DNA of 64,000 nt, from NCBI RefSeq assembly GCF_000952155.1, contig NZ_JYON01000003.1, forward strand, positions 124,001-188,000, in the 5' to 3' direction. Position numbers and translations under genes: made by a program. Below are positions 51,695 to 62,332 of this stretch, one piece after another. The notes beneath the pieces are model-generated. The model had not been told where the DNA came from and did no database searches. It worked only from the letters and a program-made list of their open reading frames with translations. The stretch's first letter is position 1, and each line of letters begins with the position of its first letter. Source of the DNA: Aliterella atlantica CENA595. Its GTDB lineage: Bacteria > Cyanobacteriota > Cyanobacteriia > Cyanobacteriales > Chroococcidiopsidaceae.

Positions 51695-54469
51695 ATGTTT
51701 TTCAAATCCTTAAAGCAAACTACAGCCAAAAGTTTTAATAAAATTCCCCTGCAACTTATCTCAATTGCTCCCTTTGTGCTGCTAATATTTGCTGCTGTGG
51801 GATTGACAGGTTACTTATCATTGCGTAATGGCGAAAAAGCAGTCAAAAAATTGTCTGCTCAACTCCGAGTAAACGTTACTGCAAGAGTACGCCAGCATTT
51901 AGATGTTTACTTAGCTATCCCTCACCAGATCAATCAAATTAACGCTAATGCGATTGAGCAAGGAATGCTAGATACCAAAAATCTGCGTAGTGTAGGGCGT
52001 TACTTTTACGCGCAAATGCAGACATTTAACGAGTTTGGCTACATTAACTTTGGCAACCCTCAAGGTGATTTTATTGGTATTTATCGCGCTCCTGATGGTA
52101 ACTTGCGGATGGATATAATCGAGCAAGCTTATCTTGGTGAATATCATGGTTTCGCTACAGACAAGCAAGGAAATCCGACTAAGCAAATTATCGTTGATAA
52201 ATTCGATTTTCGTAGAGATAGCTGGTATATAGATGCAGTAAAAGCGGGACACCCATTATGGAGCGAAATTTATACATGGGATGACGATCCTTCAATTCTT
52301 TCTGTTTCTGCAAGCTATCCTTTATACGATACAGATAAGCAATTAATTGGGGCAATTGGTATTGACTATATCTTGTCACTTCTAAGTAACTTTTTAAGTC
52401 AAATTCAAGTTAGTCCATCAGCAAAGATATTTATTTTAGAGCGGAACGGCTTAATCGTAGCGACTTCAACTCAAGAAGGATTTTTTAAACTAGACAATGG
52501 CGAAGCACAAAGAATTAAAGCAATTGACAGTCAAGATCCGGCAATTAAACAAACAACCAAGTATTTAGTCGATCGCTATAAAAACTTAAGTCAAATTCAG
52601 AGCAGCCAACACATAGACTTAAATATTGCTGGCGAAAAAACCTTCGCTCAAGTTACTCCTTGGCAAGATAAATATGGTTTAAATTGGCTGATTGTCGTTA
52701 CTGTGCCAGAATCGGACTTTATAGCAGAAATTCAAGCAAACACTCGCCATACTATATTTTTGTGCCTATTAGCTTTAGCGATCGCCACATTAATTGGTAT
52801 TTATACTTCTAGCTGGATTGTGCAACCGCTATTGCATCTAAGTCAAGCATCCGAAGCGATCGCATCAGGAGAACTAGACAAGCAAGTAGAAGTATCAAAA
52901 ATTGAGGAATTAGGGATTGTTGCCCAGTCTTTTAACCGGATGGCGCAGCAATTGCGCGAGTCCTTCAATGCCTTAGCAACAAGCAACGAACAATTAGAAA
53001 GCAGAGTAAAAGAACGTACAGCCCAATTAACTAAAGCTAAAGAGCAAGCAGAAGTAGCTAGCCAAGCTAAAAGCGAGTTTCTTTCCAATATAAGTCACGA
53101 ACTGCGGACTCCGCTCAATGGCATTTTGGGTTACGCGCAAATTCTCAAACGCGATCGCACTTTAAGTTCCGAACAGCTTAATGGTGTGCATATTATTTAT
53201 AAAAGTGGCACTCACCTATTAACTTTAATTAATGACATTTTAGATATTGCTAAAATCGAAGCTAGAAAAATGGAACTCAACTGCACAGAATTTCATTTTC
53301 AAACATTTATGCAGGGAGTAGTAGAGATCGTCCGCATGAGGGCTTTAGAGAAAGATATTGACTTTAAATATGAAAATCATAGCAATTCAATTGCGATAAT
53401 TCGTGCAGATGAAAAACGATTGAGACAAATTCTGCTCAATCTATTAAGCAACGCTGTTAAATTTACAGAACGCGGACAAGTCATCCTCAAGGTAAGTGGC
53501 GATCGCCCCCTAAAAGAAGTATCATCGAATTCCTTTGTACAGCAGGTAATTTGCTTTGAGGTTATTGATACAGGTATGGGCATGGATGCCGAACAGCTAG
53601 CAAAAATTTTTCAACCTTTTGAACAAGTTAGCTCTGCTGGGCAGCGGGTAGAAGGAACAGGCTTAGGCTTAGTAATTAGTCGGCAACTTGTTGAACTAAT
53701 GGGCGGCAAACTTAACGTCAGCAGCCAATTAAATAAAGGATCTACCTTTTGGTTTAAAGTTACTTTACCCTCAACAAATATATTAGAAGAAACAAAACAA
53801 GAACAGCCACTTCAAGTCAAGGGTTATGCAGGAAAACGGCGGAGAATTTTAGTAGCAGACGATAAACTAGAAAATCGCCTAGTATTGCTCGATATGTTAG
53901 AGCCTTTGGGTTTCGATCTAGTAGTAGCAGAAAACGGGCAGCAGGAAATTGAACTTGCCCGTACAACTCATCCTGACTTAATTTTGACCGACTTAGTAAT
54001 GCCAGGCAAAAACGGTTTTGAAGCAGCAGCCGAAATTCGCCAGATGCTTGAACTTAGCGATACAAAAATTATTGCTGTCTCTGCTAGTAGCTTGAGTATA
54101 GAACAGCACAACTGGCAAGAAGCAGGATTTACAGCTTTTTTGTCTAAGCCAATTAACGAGCAACACTTACTAAGCCTGTTACAACAACATTTGCAATTAG
54201 AGTGGGTTTATGCAGAAGATCCTAAGATGGAAGTAACCCCAAAGTCGGTAGCATCATTAGTCACACCCCCACAAGCAGAGATGGAGGTACTATACGAATT
54301 AGCAATGCTCGGCAGTATGCGAAAAATTTGCGATCGCGCTAACTATTTAGAAGCATTAGATGCAAAATATATTCCTTTTGCCCATACCCTCAAAGAACTA
54401 GCTGGAGAATTTCAAGAAAAAGCAATTGTCTCCTTAATTAAAAAATATTTGCCTTCCCAATTCCTATGA
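51695..54469 (+). CDS. Cache-domain hybrid sensor histidine kinase
   Basis: A 924-residue hybrid kinase. TM1 at about 21-43, a large periplasmic Cache sensor (about 45-350; [40 protein letters not shown]), TM2 at about 355-377, HAMP at 378-430, then a coiled coil. HisKA with [12 protein letters not shown] (His468), HATPase with DTGMGM and GTGLGLV, and a receiver with Asp766 in [10 protein letters not shown]. The ligand is unknown; Cache domains bind small molecules such as amino acids. Its stop overlaps the start of the diguanylate cyclase gene by 4 bases, so the two are a signalling pair. Confidence 0.92.
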   Translation: MFFKSLKQTTAKSFNKIPLQLISIAPFVLLIFAAVGLTGYLSLRNGEKAVKKLSAQLRVNVTARVRQHLDVYLAIPHQINQINANAIEQGMLDTKNLRSVGRYFYAQMQTFNEFGYINFGNPQGDFIGIYRAPDGNLRMDIIEQAYLGEYHGFATDKQGNPTKQIIVDKFDFRRDSWYIDAVKAGHPLWSEIYTWDDDPSILSVSASYPLYDTDKQLIGAIGIDYILSLLSNFLSQIQVSPSAKIFILERNGLIVATSTQEGFFKLDNGEAQRIKAIDSQDPAIKQTTKYLVDRYKNLSQIQSSQHIDLNIAGEKTFAQVTPWQDKYGLNWLIVVTVPESDFIAEIQANTRHTIFLCLLALAIATLIGIYTSSWIVQPLLHLSQASEAIASGELDKQVEVSKIEELGIVAQSFNRMAQQLRESFNALATSNEQLESRVKERTAQLTKAKEQAEVASQAKSEFLSNISHELRTPLNGILGYAQILKRDRTLSSEQLNGVHIIYKSGTHLLTLINDILDIAKIEARKMELNCTEFHFQTFMQGVVEIVRMRALEKDIDFKYENHSNSIAIIRADEKRLRQILLNLLSNAVKFTERGQVILKVSGDRPLKEVSSNSFVQQVICFEVIDTGMGMDAEQLAKIFQPFEQVSSAGQRVEGTGLGLVISRQLVELMGGKLNVSSQLNKGSTFWFKVTLPSTNILEETKQEQPLQVKGYAGKRRRILVADDKLENRLVLLDMLEPLGFDLVVAENGQQEIELARTTHPDLILTDLVMPGKNGFEAAAEIRQMLELSDTKIIAVSASSLSIEQHNWQEAGFTAFLSKPINEQHLLSLLQQHLQLEWVYAEDPKMEVTPKSVASLVTPPQAEMEVLYELAMLGSMRKICDRANYLEALDAKYIPFAHTLKELAGEFQEKAIVSLIKKYLPSQFL

Positions 54470-55512
54470 TGAGCGCAAACCCCATTATTAATAGCGAATC
54501 TGAGTCAGCAGAGGCAACAATTTTGGTTGTTGACGATAGCCCAATTAATTTGCGGCTAGCTGCCGAATATCTAGAAGCTAAAAATTTTGTTGTTTTAGTC
54601 GCTCAAGATGGTGAAAGCGGTTTACAAAGGGCAAAGTATGCACGTCCGCAGATGATTTTGCTAGACGTACTCTTGCCAGGAATAGATGGCTTTGAAACTT
54701 GTCGTCAACTCAAAGCCGATCCTCAAACTCAAGCTATTCCGATAATTTTCATGACAGCTTTGACAGATACGCAAGATAAAGTCAAAGGATTTGAGTTAGG
54801 AGCAGTAGATTACATCACCAAACCCATTCAACAAGAAGAACTTTTAGCTCGAATTAATACTCACTTGCGGGTTCAGGCATTAACTCATCAATTGCAAAAG
54901 CAGAACGAATTATTGCAGCAGCAGGCAACAGAACTCCAAATTGCCAGGCAAAAAGCAGAATCCGCTTGCCGCGAACTACTACGTTTAGTCAACATAGATG
55001 GCTTAACCGAAGTTGCTAATCGGCGCTGCTTCGACCAACATCTACAAGCAGAATGGCGACGGCTAGCGCGCGAGCAAGCGCCGCTATCTTTAGTTTTGTG
55101 CGATATCGACTACTTCAAAAGCTACAACGACTTCTACGGGCATCAGGCGGGCGACAATTGTTTAAAGCAAATTGCTCAATTAATTGCTCGACTTGCCAAG
55201 CGTCCAGCAGATTTAGTTGCGCGTTATGGCGGAGAAGAGTTTGCAGTTATATTGCCTAATACCGATGCTCAAGGAGCGATGCAGGTAGCCAAATTAATTT
55301 GCTCTGGAATTGAACAACTTAATATCCCCCATGCAAAATCTCGCGTCAGTACAGTTGTAACTGCAAGTTTAGGCATTAGCTGTCAAGTACCGAATCGTGA
55401 AACATCCGTTGAATCGCTAATTGCTGCTGCCGATCGCTCGTTATATACTGCCAAAAAGCAAGGACGCAATAATTACAAGCTATACGATGCCATCTTTTCC
55501 TGTCCTAAATAA
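54466..55512 (+). CDS. Response regulator diguanylate cyclase
   Basis: A 348-residue REC-GGDEF protein. The receiver (17-135) has Asp67 in ILLDVLLPG and the Lys in TKP. A helix of about 30 residues links it to the GGDEF domain (about 172-340), with GGEEF at 255-259 and an inhibitory site RPAD at 246-249. All active residues are present, so it should make cyclic di-GMP under control of the Cache kinase, with feedback by product. ATG 54466 overlaps the kinase stop (ATGA); a second ATG is one codon on. Its last 40 bases overlap the convergent miaB tail. Confidence 0.92.
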   Translation: MMSANPIINSESESAEATILVVDDSPINLRLAAEYLEAKNFVVLVAQDGESGLQRAKYARPQMILLDVLLPGIDGFETCRQLKADPQTQAIPIIFMTALTDTQDKVKGFELGAVDYITKPIQQEELLARINTHLRVQALTHQLQKQNELLQQQATELQIARQKAESACRELLRLVNIDGLTEVANRRCFDQHLQAEWRRLAREQAPLSLVLCDIDYFKSYNDFYGHQAGDNCLKQIAQLIARLAKRPADLVARYGGEEFAVILPNTDAQGAMQVAKLICSGIEQLNIPHAKSRVSTVVTASLGISCQVPNRETSVESLIAAADRSLYTAKKQGRNNYKLYDAIFSCPK

Positions 55513-56864
55513 CCAGGTTGCACGATTTCTCCTGTCAAGCTGAAAGCACGAGCGTCTGTAATTTTGACTCGGACTAATTTGCCTCTTAATTGGCTAATAT
55601 TGCCTGTAAAGAAAGTCAGACGATTTCCCCGCGTTCTCCCCATGACTTGAGAGGGATCTTTAGGATTTTGGTCTTCTACTAATACTTCTTCTGTGCGGTT
55701 GAGATATCGCTGATTGCGCCTTTCTGCTTGGACATTAACCAGGTGATTGAGTCTTTGTAGGCGATCGCTTTTTACTTCTTCGCTCAGTTGATTATCCCAC
55801 AAAGCCGCAGGAGTTCCAGGACGAGGCGAATAGGCAGCAGTATTGAGATGATCGAATTCGATATCTGTAACTAATTGCAGCGTATTTTCAAACTGCGCCT
55901 CAGTTTCCCCAGGAAAACCGACAATAGTATCGGCGCTAATAGATGCATCGGGCATATAGCGACGTACAGTATCGATAATCCGGCGATATTTCTCCTGAGT
56001 ATATCCCCGCGACATTTGTTTTAATATTTCGTTATCCCCTGATTGAAAGGGAATATGGAAGTGTTCGCAGACTTTAGGCAGTTCGGCACAAGCTTTAATT
56101 AGTCGCTCGGTAAAATAGCGCGGGTGACTGGTAGCAAAGCGAATCCGCTCAATTGTTGGCACGTCATGCACGTAATAAAGTAAATCTGTCAAAGTATGCA
56201 GGTGACGACCTTCTGGCGTAGTTCCTGGCAAATCTCGCCCGTAAGCATCGATATTTTGACCGAGTAAAGTTATTTCCTTATAACCCAATCTGCCTAGCTG
56301 TTCCATTTCAGCGCGGATAGCTTCAGGCGTGCGCGATTGTTCCACGCCGCGTACGTTAGGAACCACGCAATAAGTACAGCGTTCGTTGCAGCCATAAATT
56401 ACATTTACCCAAGCTGTAACCGTACTATCGCGGCGTGGCTTAGTAATATCTTCAACAATATGGACTGTTTCTGTCGCTACTACTTGGTTGCCATCAAAAA
56501 CTTGTTGCAACAAATCTTCCAAACGGTTAGCGTGTTGAGGTCCCATAACTAAATCTAGTTCGGGGACTCGTCTTAGCAGCGCTTCTCCTTCCTGCTGCGC
56601 TACACAGCCAGCAACTACCAAAGTAAGGTTAGGTTCGTTGTGTTTGCGCTTGGCTTGTCTACCTAAGTAGGAATAAACCTTTTGTTCAGCATTATCCCGA
56701 ATCGTACAAGTATTATAGACAATTAAATCGGCTTGATTTGGGTCGGGCGATCGCTCGAAACCCATATTTTCTAAAATACCAGCCATGCGTTCGGAGTCAG
56801 CTTTGTTCATCTGACAGCCAAAAGTAACGATATGGTAGAGGCGGTTAAAAGCGATCGTGTCCAT
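55473..56864 (-). CDS. miaB: tRNA-2-methylthio-N6-isopentenyladenosine synthase
   Basis: A 463-residue radical-SAM methylthiotransferase that modifies A37 of tRNAs. N-terminal cluster Cys in [16 protein letters not shown] and VAGCVAQQ; radical-SAM Cys triad in [13 protein letters not shown]; then LGQNIDAYG and a C-terminal TRAM domain. All six Cys are visible. The gene ends in frame [10 protein letters not shown] and stops 40 bp inside the convergent cyclase gene, so the two tails overlap. ATG 56864. YgfZ, which supports MiaB in bacteria, is also in this window but not linked by operon. Confidence 0.95.
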   Translation of the reverse strand: MDTIAFNRLYHIVTFGCQMNKADSERMAGILENMGFERSPDPNQADLIVYNTCTIRDNAEQKVYSYLGRQAKRKHNEPNLTLVVAGCVAQQEGEALLRRVPELDLVMGPQHANRLEDLLQQVFDGNQVVATETVHIVEDITKPRRDSTVTAWVNVIYGCNERCTYCVVPNVRGVEQSRTPEAIRAEMEQLGRLGYKEITLLGQNIDAYGRDLPGTTPEGRHLHTLTDLLYYVHDVPTIERIRFATSHPRYFTERLIKACAELPKVCEHFHIPFQSGDNEILKQMSRGYTQEKYRRIIDTVRRYMPDASISADTIVGFPGETEAQFENTLQLVTDIEFDHLNTAAYSPRPGTPAALWDNQLSEEVKSDRLQRLNHLVNVQAERRNQRYLNRTEEVLVEDQNPKDPSQVMGRTRGNRLTFFTGNISQLRGKLVRVKITDARAFSLTGEIVQPGYLGQEKMASYSL

Positions 56865-56949
56865 TTATAAACTAAATAATATAGTAAAAAAGGTTATGCC
56901 AATCTTTATTATAGTTTTTGGCATTATGTAGAGCGACCTTTAGTTTACT

Positions 56950-57795
56950 ATGAATGACTCCTTAAACTTGGATAAGTTCAAACAGCAAATTGCCGATATG
57001 TACTCGCAAAGGAGTAGCAACTACGACGATGAAGGCGATTTTCATCCATCAATTGCTCATCATCTAGTTGAATACGCCAACATCCAAACAGGACAAAAAG
57101 TATTAGACATTGCTACTGGGACAGGTTTAGTTGCCATTGAAGCCGCCCAACTTGTAGGTTCAAATGGTCGAGTAGTAGGAGTAGATATTTCTACTGGGAT
57201 GCTCGATATGGCAAATACCAAAGCTAAGGCAGCAGGACTAGATAATATTGAGTTTAAACTAGCCGATGCTGAAACTCTAGACTTTCCAGATAGCAGCTTT
57301 GATACGATTTTATGTTCTTCAGCACTAATTTTGCTGACCGATATTCCCAAAGCTTTGCGCCGATGGCATCAATTTCTCAAAGTAGGCGGATTAATTGGTT
57401 TTCATGGCTTTGCCGAAACAGCTTTCATTACTGGCGTTATCTTGGGGAAAGTTGCCCGAAAACACGGCATTGGGCTAAATTTTCACGGAATAACTGGTAC
57501 TCAAGAAAAATGCTCCACTTTGCTAACTGATGCAGGTTTTACCGATATTGAAATAAAAAGCGCACAATATGGCAGCTATATCAGCTTAGAGCGAGCAAAA
57601 AATATTTGGGCAATCAGCTTAAAACATCCTCTCAGCAGTTCTTTACGGCAACTCTCACCAGAGCAATTAATCCAGGCTAAAGCTGATTATGACGCAGAAC
57701 TAGAAGCATTAGTTACAGATAAAGGCATTTGGGACGATGTTACTATCTTCTTTACTTTCGGACGTAAAGGAACAAACAATAAATCTCTGTTATGA
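56950..57795 (+). CDS. Class I SAM-dependent methyltransferase
   Basis: A 281-residue methyltransferase. Motif I is VLDIATGTGLVAIEAAQ, motif II is VVGVDISTGMLDMA, then LADAETLDFPDSSFDTILC for the post-II acidic part. The fold is UbiE/BioC-like, but no substrate-specific residues can be named. The C-terminal third (TDIEIKSAQYGS, TFGRKGTNN) is typical of small-molecule methyltransferases. ATG 56950, divergent from miaB by about 85 bp. Confidence 0.85.
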   Translation: MNDSLNLDKFKQQIADMYSQRSSNYDDEGDFHPSIAHHLVEYANIQTGQKVLDIATGTGLVAIEAAQLVGSNGRVVGVDISTGMLDMANTKAKAAGLDNIEFKLADAETLDFPDSSFDTILCSSALILLTDIPKALRRWHQFLKVGGLIGFHGFAETAFITGVILGKVARKHGIGLNFHGITGTQEKCSTLLTDAGFTDIEIKSAQYGSYISLERAKNIWAISLKHPLSSSLRQLSPEQLIQAKADYDAELEALVTDKGIWDDVTIFFTFGRKGTNNKSLL

Positions 57796-57802
57796 ATATC
57801 CT

Positions 57803-57880
57803 AGAGGTCGCGCTGCGTACCCCACAGCAAGACTACGCCTACATCTGCGTTCATCTGCGTGCATCTGGGTTCGTTCTTAC
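57803..57880. repeat. AACGCAGAT-type dispersed repeat (inverted copy)
   Basis: ACATCTGCGTTCATCTGCG, then TGCATCTGGGTTCG: several copies of CATCTGCGT, the reverse of AACGCAGAT seen at 22554. Follows a CGCGCTGCGTACCCC segment like the repeat near 260. Lies in the spacer after the methyltransferase. Confidence 0.6.
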
Positions 57881-57933
57881 TTTATCTACTCAACACAGGT
57901 AACATGAATTATTACAGTTAGTTACTTACATTT

Positions 57934-58278
57934 ATGTCTCCAAACAATCTAACGCTCAACTTGGTTGAAGGTTCAGTATCCTTTAGGTTCCAAGCCGAGT
58001 CAGCGCGAGATTTGCAAGCAGCGATCGCTCAATTAATGACAAGACTCAAAACCTCCAGTGTCAAAACTCCTGGCGTTAAAGCTACCCCCCAACCTCCCCT
58101 AGAATACCGTTATACAGGAGATGTATTTTTAGAAATCTTCTGCAACCCTAATATCTGGGCTACTCCTTTTGCAGCGAAAGTTTTAATTACCGTTCGCGAT
58201 ACTAATATTCGCCTCACAACAGAAGCAGAACTTACTCGTTTAATAGAAGACCTCAATCAGTATCTAGAACAATTTTAA
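57934..58278 (+). CDS. Conserved cyanobacterial protein of unknown function
   Basis: A 114-residue soluble alpha/beta protein, MSPNNLTLNLVEGSVSF at the start, AESARDLQAAIAQLMTRL in the middle and TEAELTRLIEDLNQYLEQF at the end. No named domain is known to me. ATG 57934 with TTTATG; the ribosome binding site is weak. A hairpin 10 bp after the stop supports it being a real unit. Confidence 0.7.
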   Translation: MSPNNLTLNLVEGSVSFRFQAESARDLQAAIAQLMTRLKTSSVKTPGVKATPQPPLEYRYTGDVFLEIFCNPNIWATPFAAKVLITVRDTNIRLTTEAELTRLIEDLNQYLEQF

Positions 58279-58288
58279 GCCCCAATAT

Positions 58289-58337
58289 AGCAAAGCAAGC
58301 AAGTTTAAGTAATGGCGTAAAACTCGCTTGCCTTGCT
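58289..58337. terminator. Hairpin after the 114-residue gene
   Basis: AGCAAAGCAAGC and GCTTGCCTTGCT pair with one mismatch; the loop is 25 bases. No T run directly follows. Confidence 0.45.
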
Positions 58338-58526
58338 GCAACTTCATAAATTGCTAATAATTTTGATTGTTTTTGGCTTTGTTGTTGACAGGCTTGATAT
58401 GTACCAAATCAACTCATTTTTAGATTAAGATTTCTGTCGCCCTTCACAAAAAATAACATCGCTCAAGGGCTATTATTACTCAATTTCAGCAAATTTATTT
58501 TTTAAATCGTCTTGTTGCCAATAAAG

Positions 58527-58760
58527 CTAGTCGTTATCCCATTCTTCCCGACCGATCAAATCGGCGATGCGATCGCGCAGTAAAAAATCACATTTTTCTA
58601 GTTCGCATTCTACGCAAACCCATTCACGGGGCGGGATGTACTGACATAATGTATAGATCGGCTGCTGCCGACTAATGACTCCTTTTTCTACTAATTGACG
58701 AGCTTCGTCTTGAATTACATCCAAAGAATATCGAATTGATGGCAACGTATTCACACTCAT
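58527..58760 (-). CDS. DUF4327 family protein
   Basis: A 77-residue protein matching the DUF4327 pattern: IRYSLDVIQDEARQLVEKG, QPIYTLCQYIPPREWVCVE and LRDRIADLIGREEWDND. It has three or four Cys (CQY, CVECELEKC) that could bind a metal. The family is cyanobacterial and of unknown function. ATG 58760. Confidence 0.82.
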   Translation of the reverse strand: MSVNTLPSIRYSLDVIQDEARQLVEKGVISRQQPIYTLCQYIPPREWVCVECELEKCDFLLRDRIADLIGREEWDND

Positions 58761-59099
58761 GGTTTTTACCTAAGAAATTTACCTTTTATCTTGTGCTGAA
58801 CGCTCACCAGGCTAACAAATCTTTTAGAAATCAGCCTCAGTAGCAATGCATTTGTAGCTGGCTATACTGAATTGATTTCATTGTGGCGCTATATTATCTG
58901 ACTCTATATTAATATATATTGCGATTGCTAGCAAATCTTGACAAAGTAGTTAAAAAATAACTTGGGGTAGATTTTCTCTATAAACTCAAGCAAACGCCTG
59001 TTTTCGCTTGTTTTCTGTTTAAACTATAAAGGGAAAACTAATTTAGATAGGTCATCAATTGCTGAAAAAAGCAAAAATTATATCTAAAGATATAGAAGG
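58761..59099. other. Spacer between nagZ-like gene and DUF4327 gene
   Basis: A 339-bp AT-rich region. I see no reading frame worth calling and no RNA gene. It should hold the promoter of the DUF4327 gene and the end of the nagZ-like transcript; no strong terminator is evident. Confidence 0.4.
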
Positions 59100-60680
59100 T
59101 TATACACCAAATAGCGATTGCAAAGCGATCGCTTGAGCATCAGGCATTTGTCCGTAAGAAAAGACGCAAGGAGTTGACGAATTAGCCGCAGGCATAAACT
59201 TTTCCAGCACATAAGGACTACCGTAAATAACTAAAGCTTGCAGATTGTTAGAGCTTAATAATTTCTTAAACCAGCTAATTGCGACATCAGTCAAACCCGT
59301 ACTATCTTGAAATGGATTGCTACGAATAAATAGTTGCAGTAAAGTAGGGCGATCGATCGCCAGATCGTTGTTTAAGGGCGTATGGCGATCGCAAAGCCAA
59401 GTAGTATAACCGAGTTGTTGGGGAATAGCGATCGCTGGTGCTTGAGGATTTAAGAACTTGTTGCAAGTCAGCAATTGGTCTACAACAACGACATTTAGCA
59501 ATTCTTCAGTTGGAGATGATAGCTGCAAGGGTACTTTGCCATAAACTTGCCCGCTTGCTTGCAAAATACTCATAACTGTATCGCTAGCTGCGCTTTGTGC
59601 TAATTGCGTGGCAATTGTGTCAGGCGCAACTGTATGACTAACTTTGGCTTTGGCGTGCCAAATTCGCTCTACCGAGTCACGAATTCTATAAGGTGAGATG
59701 CGCCCGCTTTCTACCGCACTACATACTGCTTTAATTGCACCTTCAGGATCTAAAGGCATTAACAAGATATCTGCGCCAGCTTCTACCGCTAAAACTGGGG
59801 CTTCATTTGCACCGTAGCGATTAGCGATCGCTCCCATTACTAAAGCATCGGTAACAATTAAGCCTGTAAATCCTAAATTTTGCCGCAATTGGTGAGTTAA
59901 AATTTCTGCTGATAGCGTGGCTGGATTTTCGGCATCCCAACATTTAATAATTAGGTGAGCGCTCATAACAGCATCTACACCTGAAGCGATCGCCGCTTGA
60001 AATGGCGGCAATTCTATTTCTGCTAGGCGCTGGGGCGAGTGCGGTATTATAGGTAAGTCAAAATGAGAATCTATGCTTGTATCGCCATGACCAGGAAAAT
60101 GTTTGGCGGTAGTTAAGGCGGGATAGTTTTTCGCCCCTTGAATAAACGCAGTTGTTAATTGACTAACTTCGGCTGGATTTTCCCCAAAAGCTCTAATGTT
60201 GATGACAGGGTTATTGGGATTGTTGTTGACATCTACAGTTGGTGCAAGTATCCAGTTAATGCCAATAGCTAGGGCTTCTTGAGCGGTAATTGCGCCCATT
60301 TGCTGGGCATATTGTTGGGCGAGGCTGGGATTTTGCCGCGCTATAGAGCTAATTGCCATTGGTGGCGCAAACCAAGTTGCACCCGAAAACCTTTGTCCTA
60401 CGCCTTCTTCGATATCAGCAGAAATTAGTAAGGGAATTTTTGCCCAATTTTGGACTTGTTGCGCTCTTAGAGTTAGTTCTACTGCACTCCCACCCAAAAA
60501 AATTACCCCACCTACCCCTAATTCAATTAAATGCTGCAACTTTGCTGCTGTCGGTTCCCATACGGGATATTGAATTTGGCGATCAAATAAGTAGCCAGAA
60601 GCACGAACTACAACCATCTGTGCTACAAGTTCTGCTAGGGTGAGGGTATCTAGATCGGGTAGCGTAGTCACAACTTGCAC
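59100..60680 (-). CDS. nagZ: Glycoside hydrolase family 3, NagZ-like beta-N-acetylhexosaminidase
   Basis: A 526-residue family-3 glycoside hydrolase. Signature TAKHFPGHGDTSIDSH with the catalytic His/Asp, INWILAPTVDVN, and GLIVTDALVMGAI with the nucleophile Asp. It should release N-acetylglucosamine from peptidoglycan fragments in recycling. It is longer than enterobacterial NagZ (about 340 residues) because of a C-terminal domain (390-526) like those in Gram-positive and cyanobacterial members. It follows rbfA on the same strand after 52 bp; the order DUF751, rbfA, this gene recurs in cyanobacteria. Confidence 0.88.
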   Translation of the reverse strand: MQVVTTLPDLDTLTLAELVAQMVVVRASGYLFDRQIQYPVWEPTAAKLQHLIELGVGGVIFLGGSAVELTLRAQQVQNWAKIPLLISADIEEGVGQRFSGATWFAPPMAISSIARQNPSLAQQYAQQMGAITAQEALAIGINWILAPTVDVNNNPNNPVINIRAFGENPAEVSQLTTAFIQGAKNYPALTTAKHFPGHGDTSIDSHFDLPIIPHSPQRLAEIELPPFQAAIASGVDAVMSAHLIIKCWDAENPATLSAEILTHQLRQNLGFTGLIVTDALVMGAIANRYGANEAPVLAVEAGADILLMPLDPEGAIKAVCSAVESGRISPYRIRDSVERIWHAKAKVSHTVAPDTIATQLAQSAASDTVMSILQASGQVYGKVPLQLSSPTEELLNVVVVDQLLTCNKFLNPQAPAIAIPQQLGYTTWLCDRHTPLNNDLAIDRPTLLQLFIRSNPFQDSTGLTDVAISWFKKLLSSNNLQALVIYGSPYVLEKFMPAANSSTPCVFSYGQMPDAQAIALQSLFGV

Positions 60681-60732
60681 TTAAAAGCGATGGGACTTAG
60701 GCATTCTAAACTAGATTTAGTTGTAGCAGTGT

Positions 60733-61134
60733 TTAGTTTTCTTGAGCGTCTACGTAATCGTCTTCGGTGTCTTCTGCTGGGCGATTTTGGTTTAACTGAT
60801 TAATTAGGGACAAAACTCGCGTCCCTCTTTCGATGGAAGTATCTTCTTGGAAAATTACTTCCGGCGTTCGGCGCAGGCGTACTCTTTGCCCTAATTCGCT
60901 GCGAACGTAGCCTGTGGCTGATTTTAAGCCTGCCATTGTCTCTTGTTTAGCTTCTTGACTGCCATAGATACTAACGTATATTTTGGCGTGTTGGAGGTCG
61001 CCTGATACGTCTACGTCAGTGACGCTGACCATTCCTGCTCCTACTCTGTCATCTTTGATGCCGTTTAGTAGCATTTGGCTAACTTCGCGTTTGATTAGTT
61101 CGGCGACGCGAGAAATTCGACGGCTTGTAGCCAT
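60733..61134 (-). CDS. rbfA: Ribosome-binding factor A
   Basis: A 133-residue KH-fold 30S maturation factor. [48 protein letters not shown] and [19 protein letters not shown] are the RbfA signatures. The acidic C-terminal tail ([13 protein letters not shown]) is typical of cyanobacteria. ATG 61134. Preceded by the DUF751 gene on the same strand and followed by the nagZ-like gene. Confidence 0.95.
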   Translation of the reverse strand: MATSRRISRVAELIKREVSQMLLNGIKDDRVGAGMVSVTDVDVSGDLQHAKIYVSIYGSQEAKQETMAGLKSATGYVRSELGQRVRLRRTPEVIFQEDTSIERGTRVLSLINQLNQNRPAEDTEDDYVDAQEN

Positions 61135-61159
61135 AATTATTTTGGTTCCTGTTTCTGGT

Positions 61160-61366
61160 TCAAATTGTACTTAAACCCAGCATTGCTCGAAGGGTGAAGA
61201 TAGTGAAGACTATTATGCCGACAAATAGGCTGATTGTAGCGATCGCGCTGGCTGGATTTTTAAATAATGGTGCTAGTGGGGAGAAGGTGTTTAGTAGTAC
61301 GCCTAGTATGATTGTAATGAAGTAGCGGGGGTAGCGCGAGACGTTTTCCCAAAATCCGTCGAACAT
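61160..61366 (-). CDS. DUF751 / Ycf33 family membrane protein
   Basis: A 68-residue protein with two hydrophobic helices: [20 protein letters not shown] and [21 protein letters not shown], the DUF751/Ycf33 family conserved from cyanobacteria to plastids. Function unknown. ATG 61366. First gene of the rbfA-nagZ run. Confidence 0.9.
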   Translation of the reverse strand: MFDGFWENVSRYPRYFITIILGVLLNTFSPLAPLFKNPASAIATISLFVGIIVFTIFTLRAMLGLSTI

Positions 61367-61492
61367 AATCTGTTTTTAAGTCTAGTTTTTAGATATGTTT
61401 ATTGTAATATGGCGGTTTTTGTTTTGAACGAACCGTTGAGACGCTGAGGATGCAGAGAAAAGAGAAGTTGGAGTTGTTTGCTTTTTTGTTAA

Positions 61493-62332
61493 ATGCTATC
61501 TGTAAATGCTAGGTTGGGTTGCGCTCGTCCTTTTTTGAAGTGGGCTGGTGGAAAAGGTAAGCTGATTGAGCAGTTTGTTACTTATTTTCCTGATGGGTTC
61601 GATCGCTATTATGAGCCTTTTTTGGGCGGTGGGGCTGTGTTTTTTTATTTAGGCGATCGCTTTCCTCATATTCCTAAGTTTGTTTCCGATGTTAATCCCG
61701 ATCTAATTAATGCCTATTTGTGTGTTCGAGATGATGTTGACTTATTAATTAGTTTGTTGAATGAGCATCAGCTAAAACATAGTAAAGAGTATTATTATCA
61801 GGTTCGTGCTAATAAGTTTAAAAATGCTTTTGAGCAGGCAGCACGTTTGATTTATTTAAATAAGACTTGTTTTAATGGGTTGTATCGAGAAAATTCTAAA
61901 GGTGAGTTTAATGTACCTTTAGGCAAGTATAAAAATCCTAATATATGTAATGTTGAACTGTTGCGTTGTGCCGCGATCGCTTTGCAAGATACTGATATCT
62001 CTGTCAGACATTTTGTTGATGTTTTAGATCGTGCTGAAATAGAGCGGGATTTTGTATATTTCGATCCGCCTTATTATCCTTTAAATTCTACTAGCAATTT
62101 TACGTCTTATAGTCGCGATTTTTTTGGTGAAAGCGAGCAAACAAAGCTAAGAGATACGTTTAAATTGTTAGCTGAACGTGGTGTAAAAGTTATGTCATCT
62201 AATTCTGATTGCGCTTTTGTCCGCGAACTTTACGCTGAGTTTAATATTCATGAAATATTAGCAGCAAGAGCTATTAATTCAAGAGTCAGTAAACGCGGCA
62301 AGATTACAGAACTTTTAATAACATCTTACTAA
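61493..62332 (+). CDS. dam: Dam-type DNA adenine methylase, predicted GATC
   Basis: A 279-residue DNA N6-adenine methyltransferase of the Dam (group alpha) type. Motif X is FLKWAGGKGKLI (14-25), motif I is EPFLGGGAVF (41-50), NKTCFNGLYR at 123-132, and catalytic DPPY at 191-194. No restriction endonuclease gene is adjacent, so it appears to be an orphan. In cyanobacteria such enzymes methylate GATC, which lies at the centre of the HIP1 octamer GCGATCGC that fills this window. ATG 61493. The stop overlaps the convergent ABM gene by 4 bp. The local codon use is more AT-rich than the neighbours. Confidence 0.92.
   Translation: MLSVNARLGCARPFLKWAGGKGKLIEQFVTYFPDGFDRYYEPFLGGGAVFFYLGDRFPHIPKFVSDVNPDLINAYLCVRDDVDLLISLLNEHQLKHSKEYYYQVRANKFKNAFEQAARLIYLNKTCFNGLYRENSKGEFNVPLGKYKNPNICNVELLRCAAIALQDTDISVRHFVDVLDRAEIERDFVYFDPPYYPLNSTSNFTSYSRDFFGESEQTKLRDTFKLLAERGVKVMSSNSDCAFVRELYAEFNIHEILAARAINSRVSKRGKITELLITSY

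Noticed and set aside
61135..61170. GGTTCAAATT sequence like a tRNA T-arm
   Set aside because: Only a few bases fit; there is no acceptor stem or anticodon arm in the short gap.
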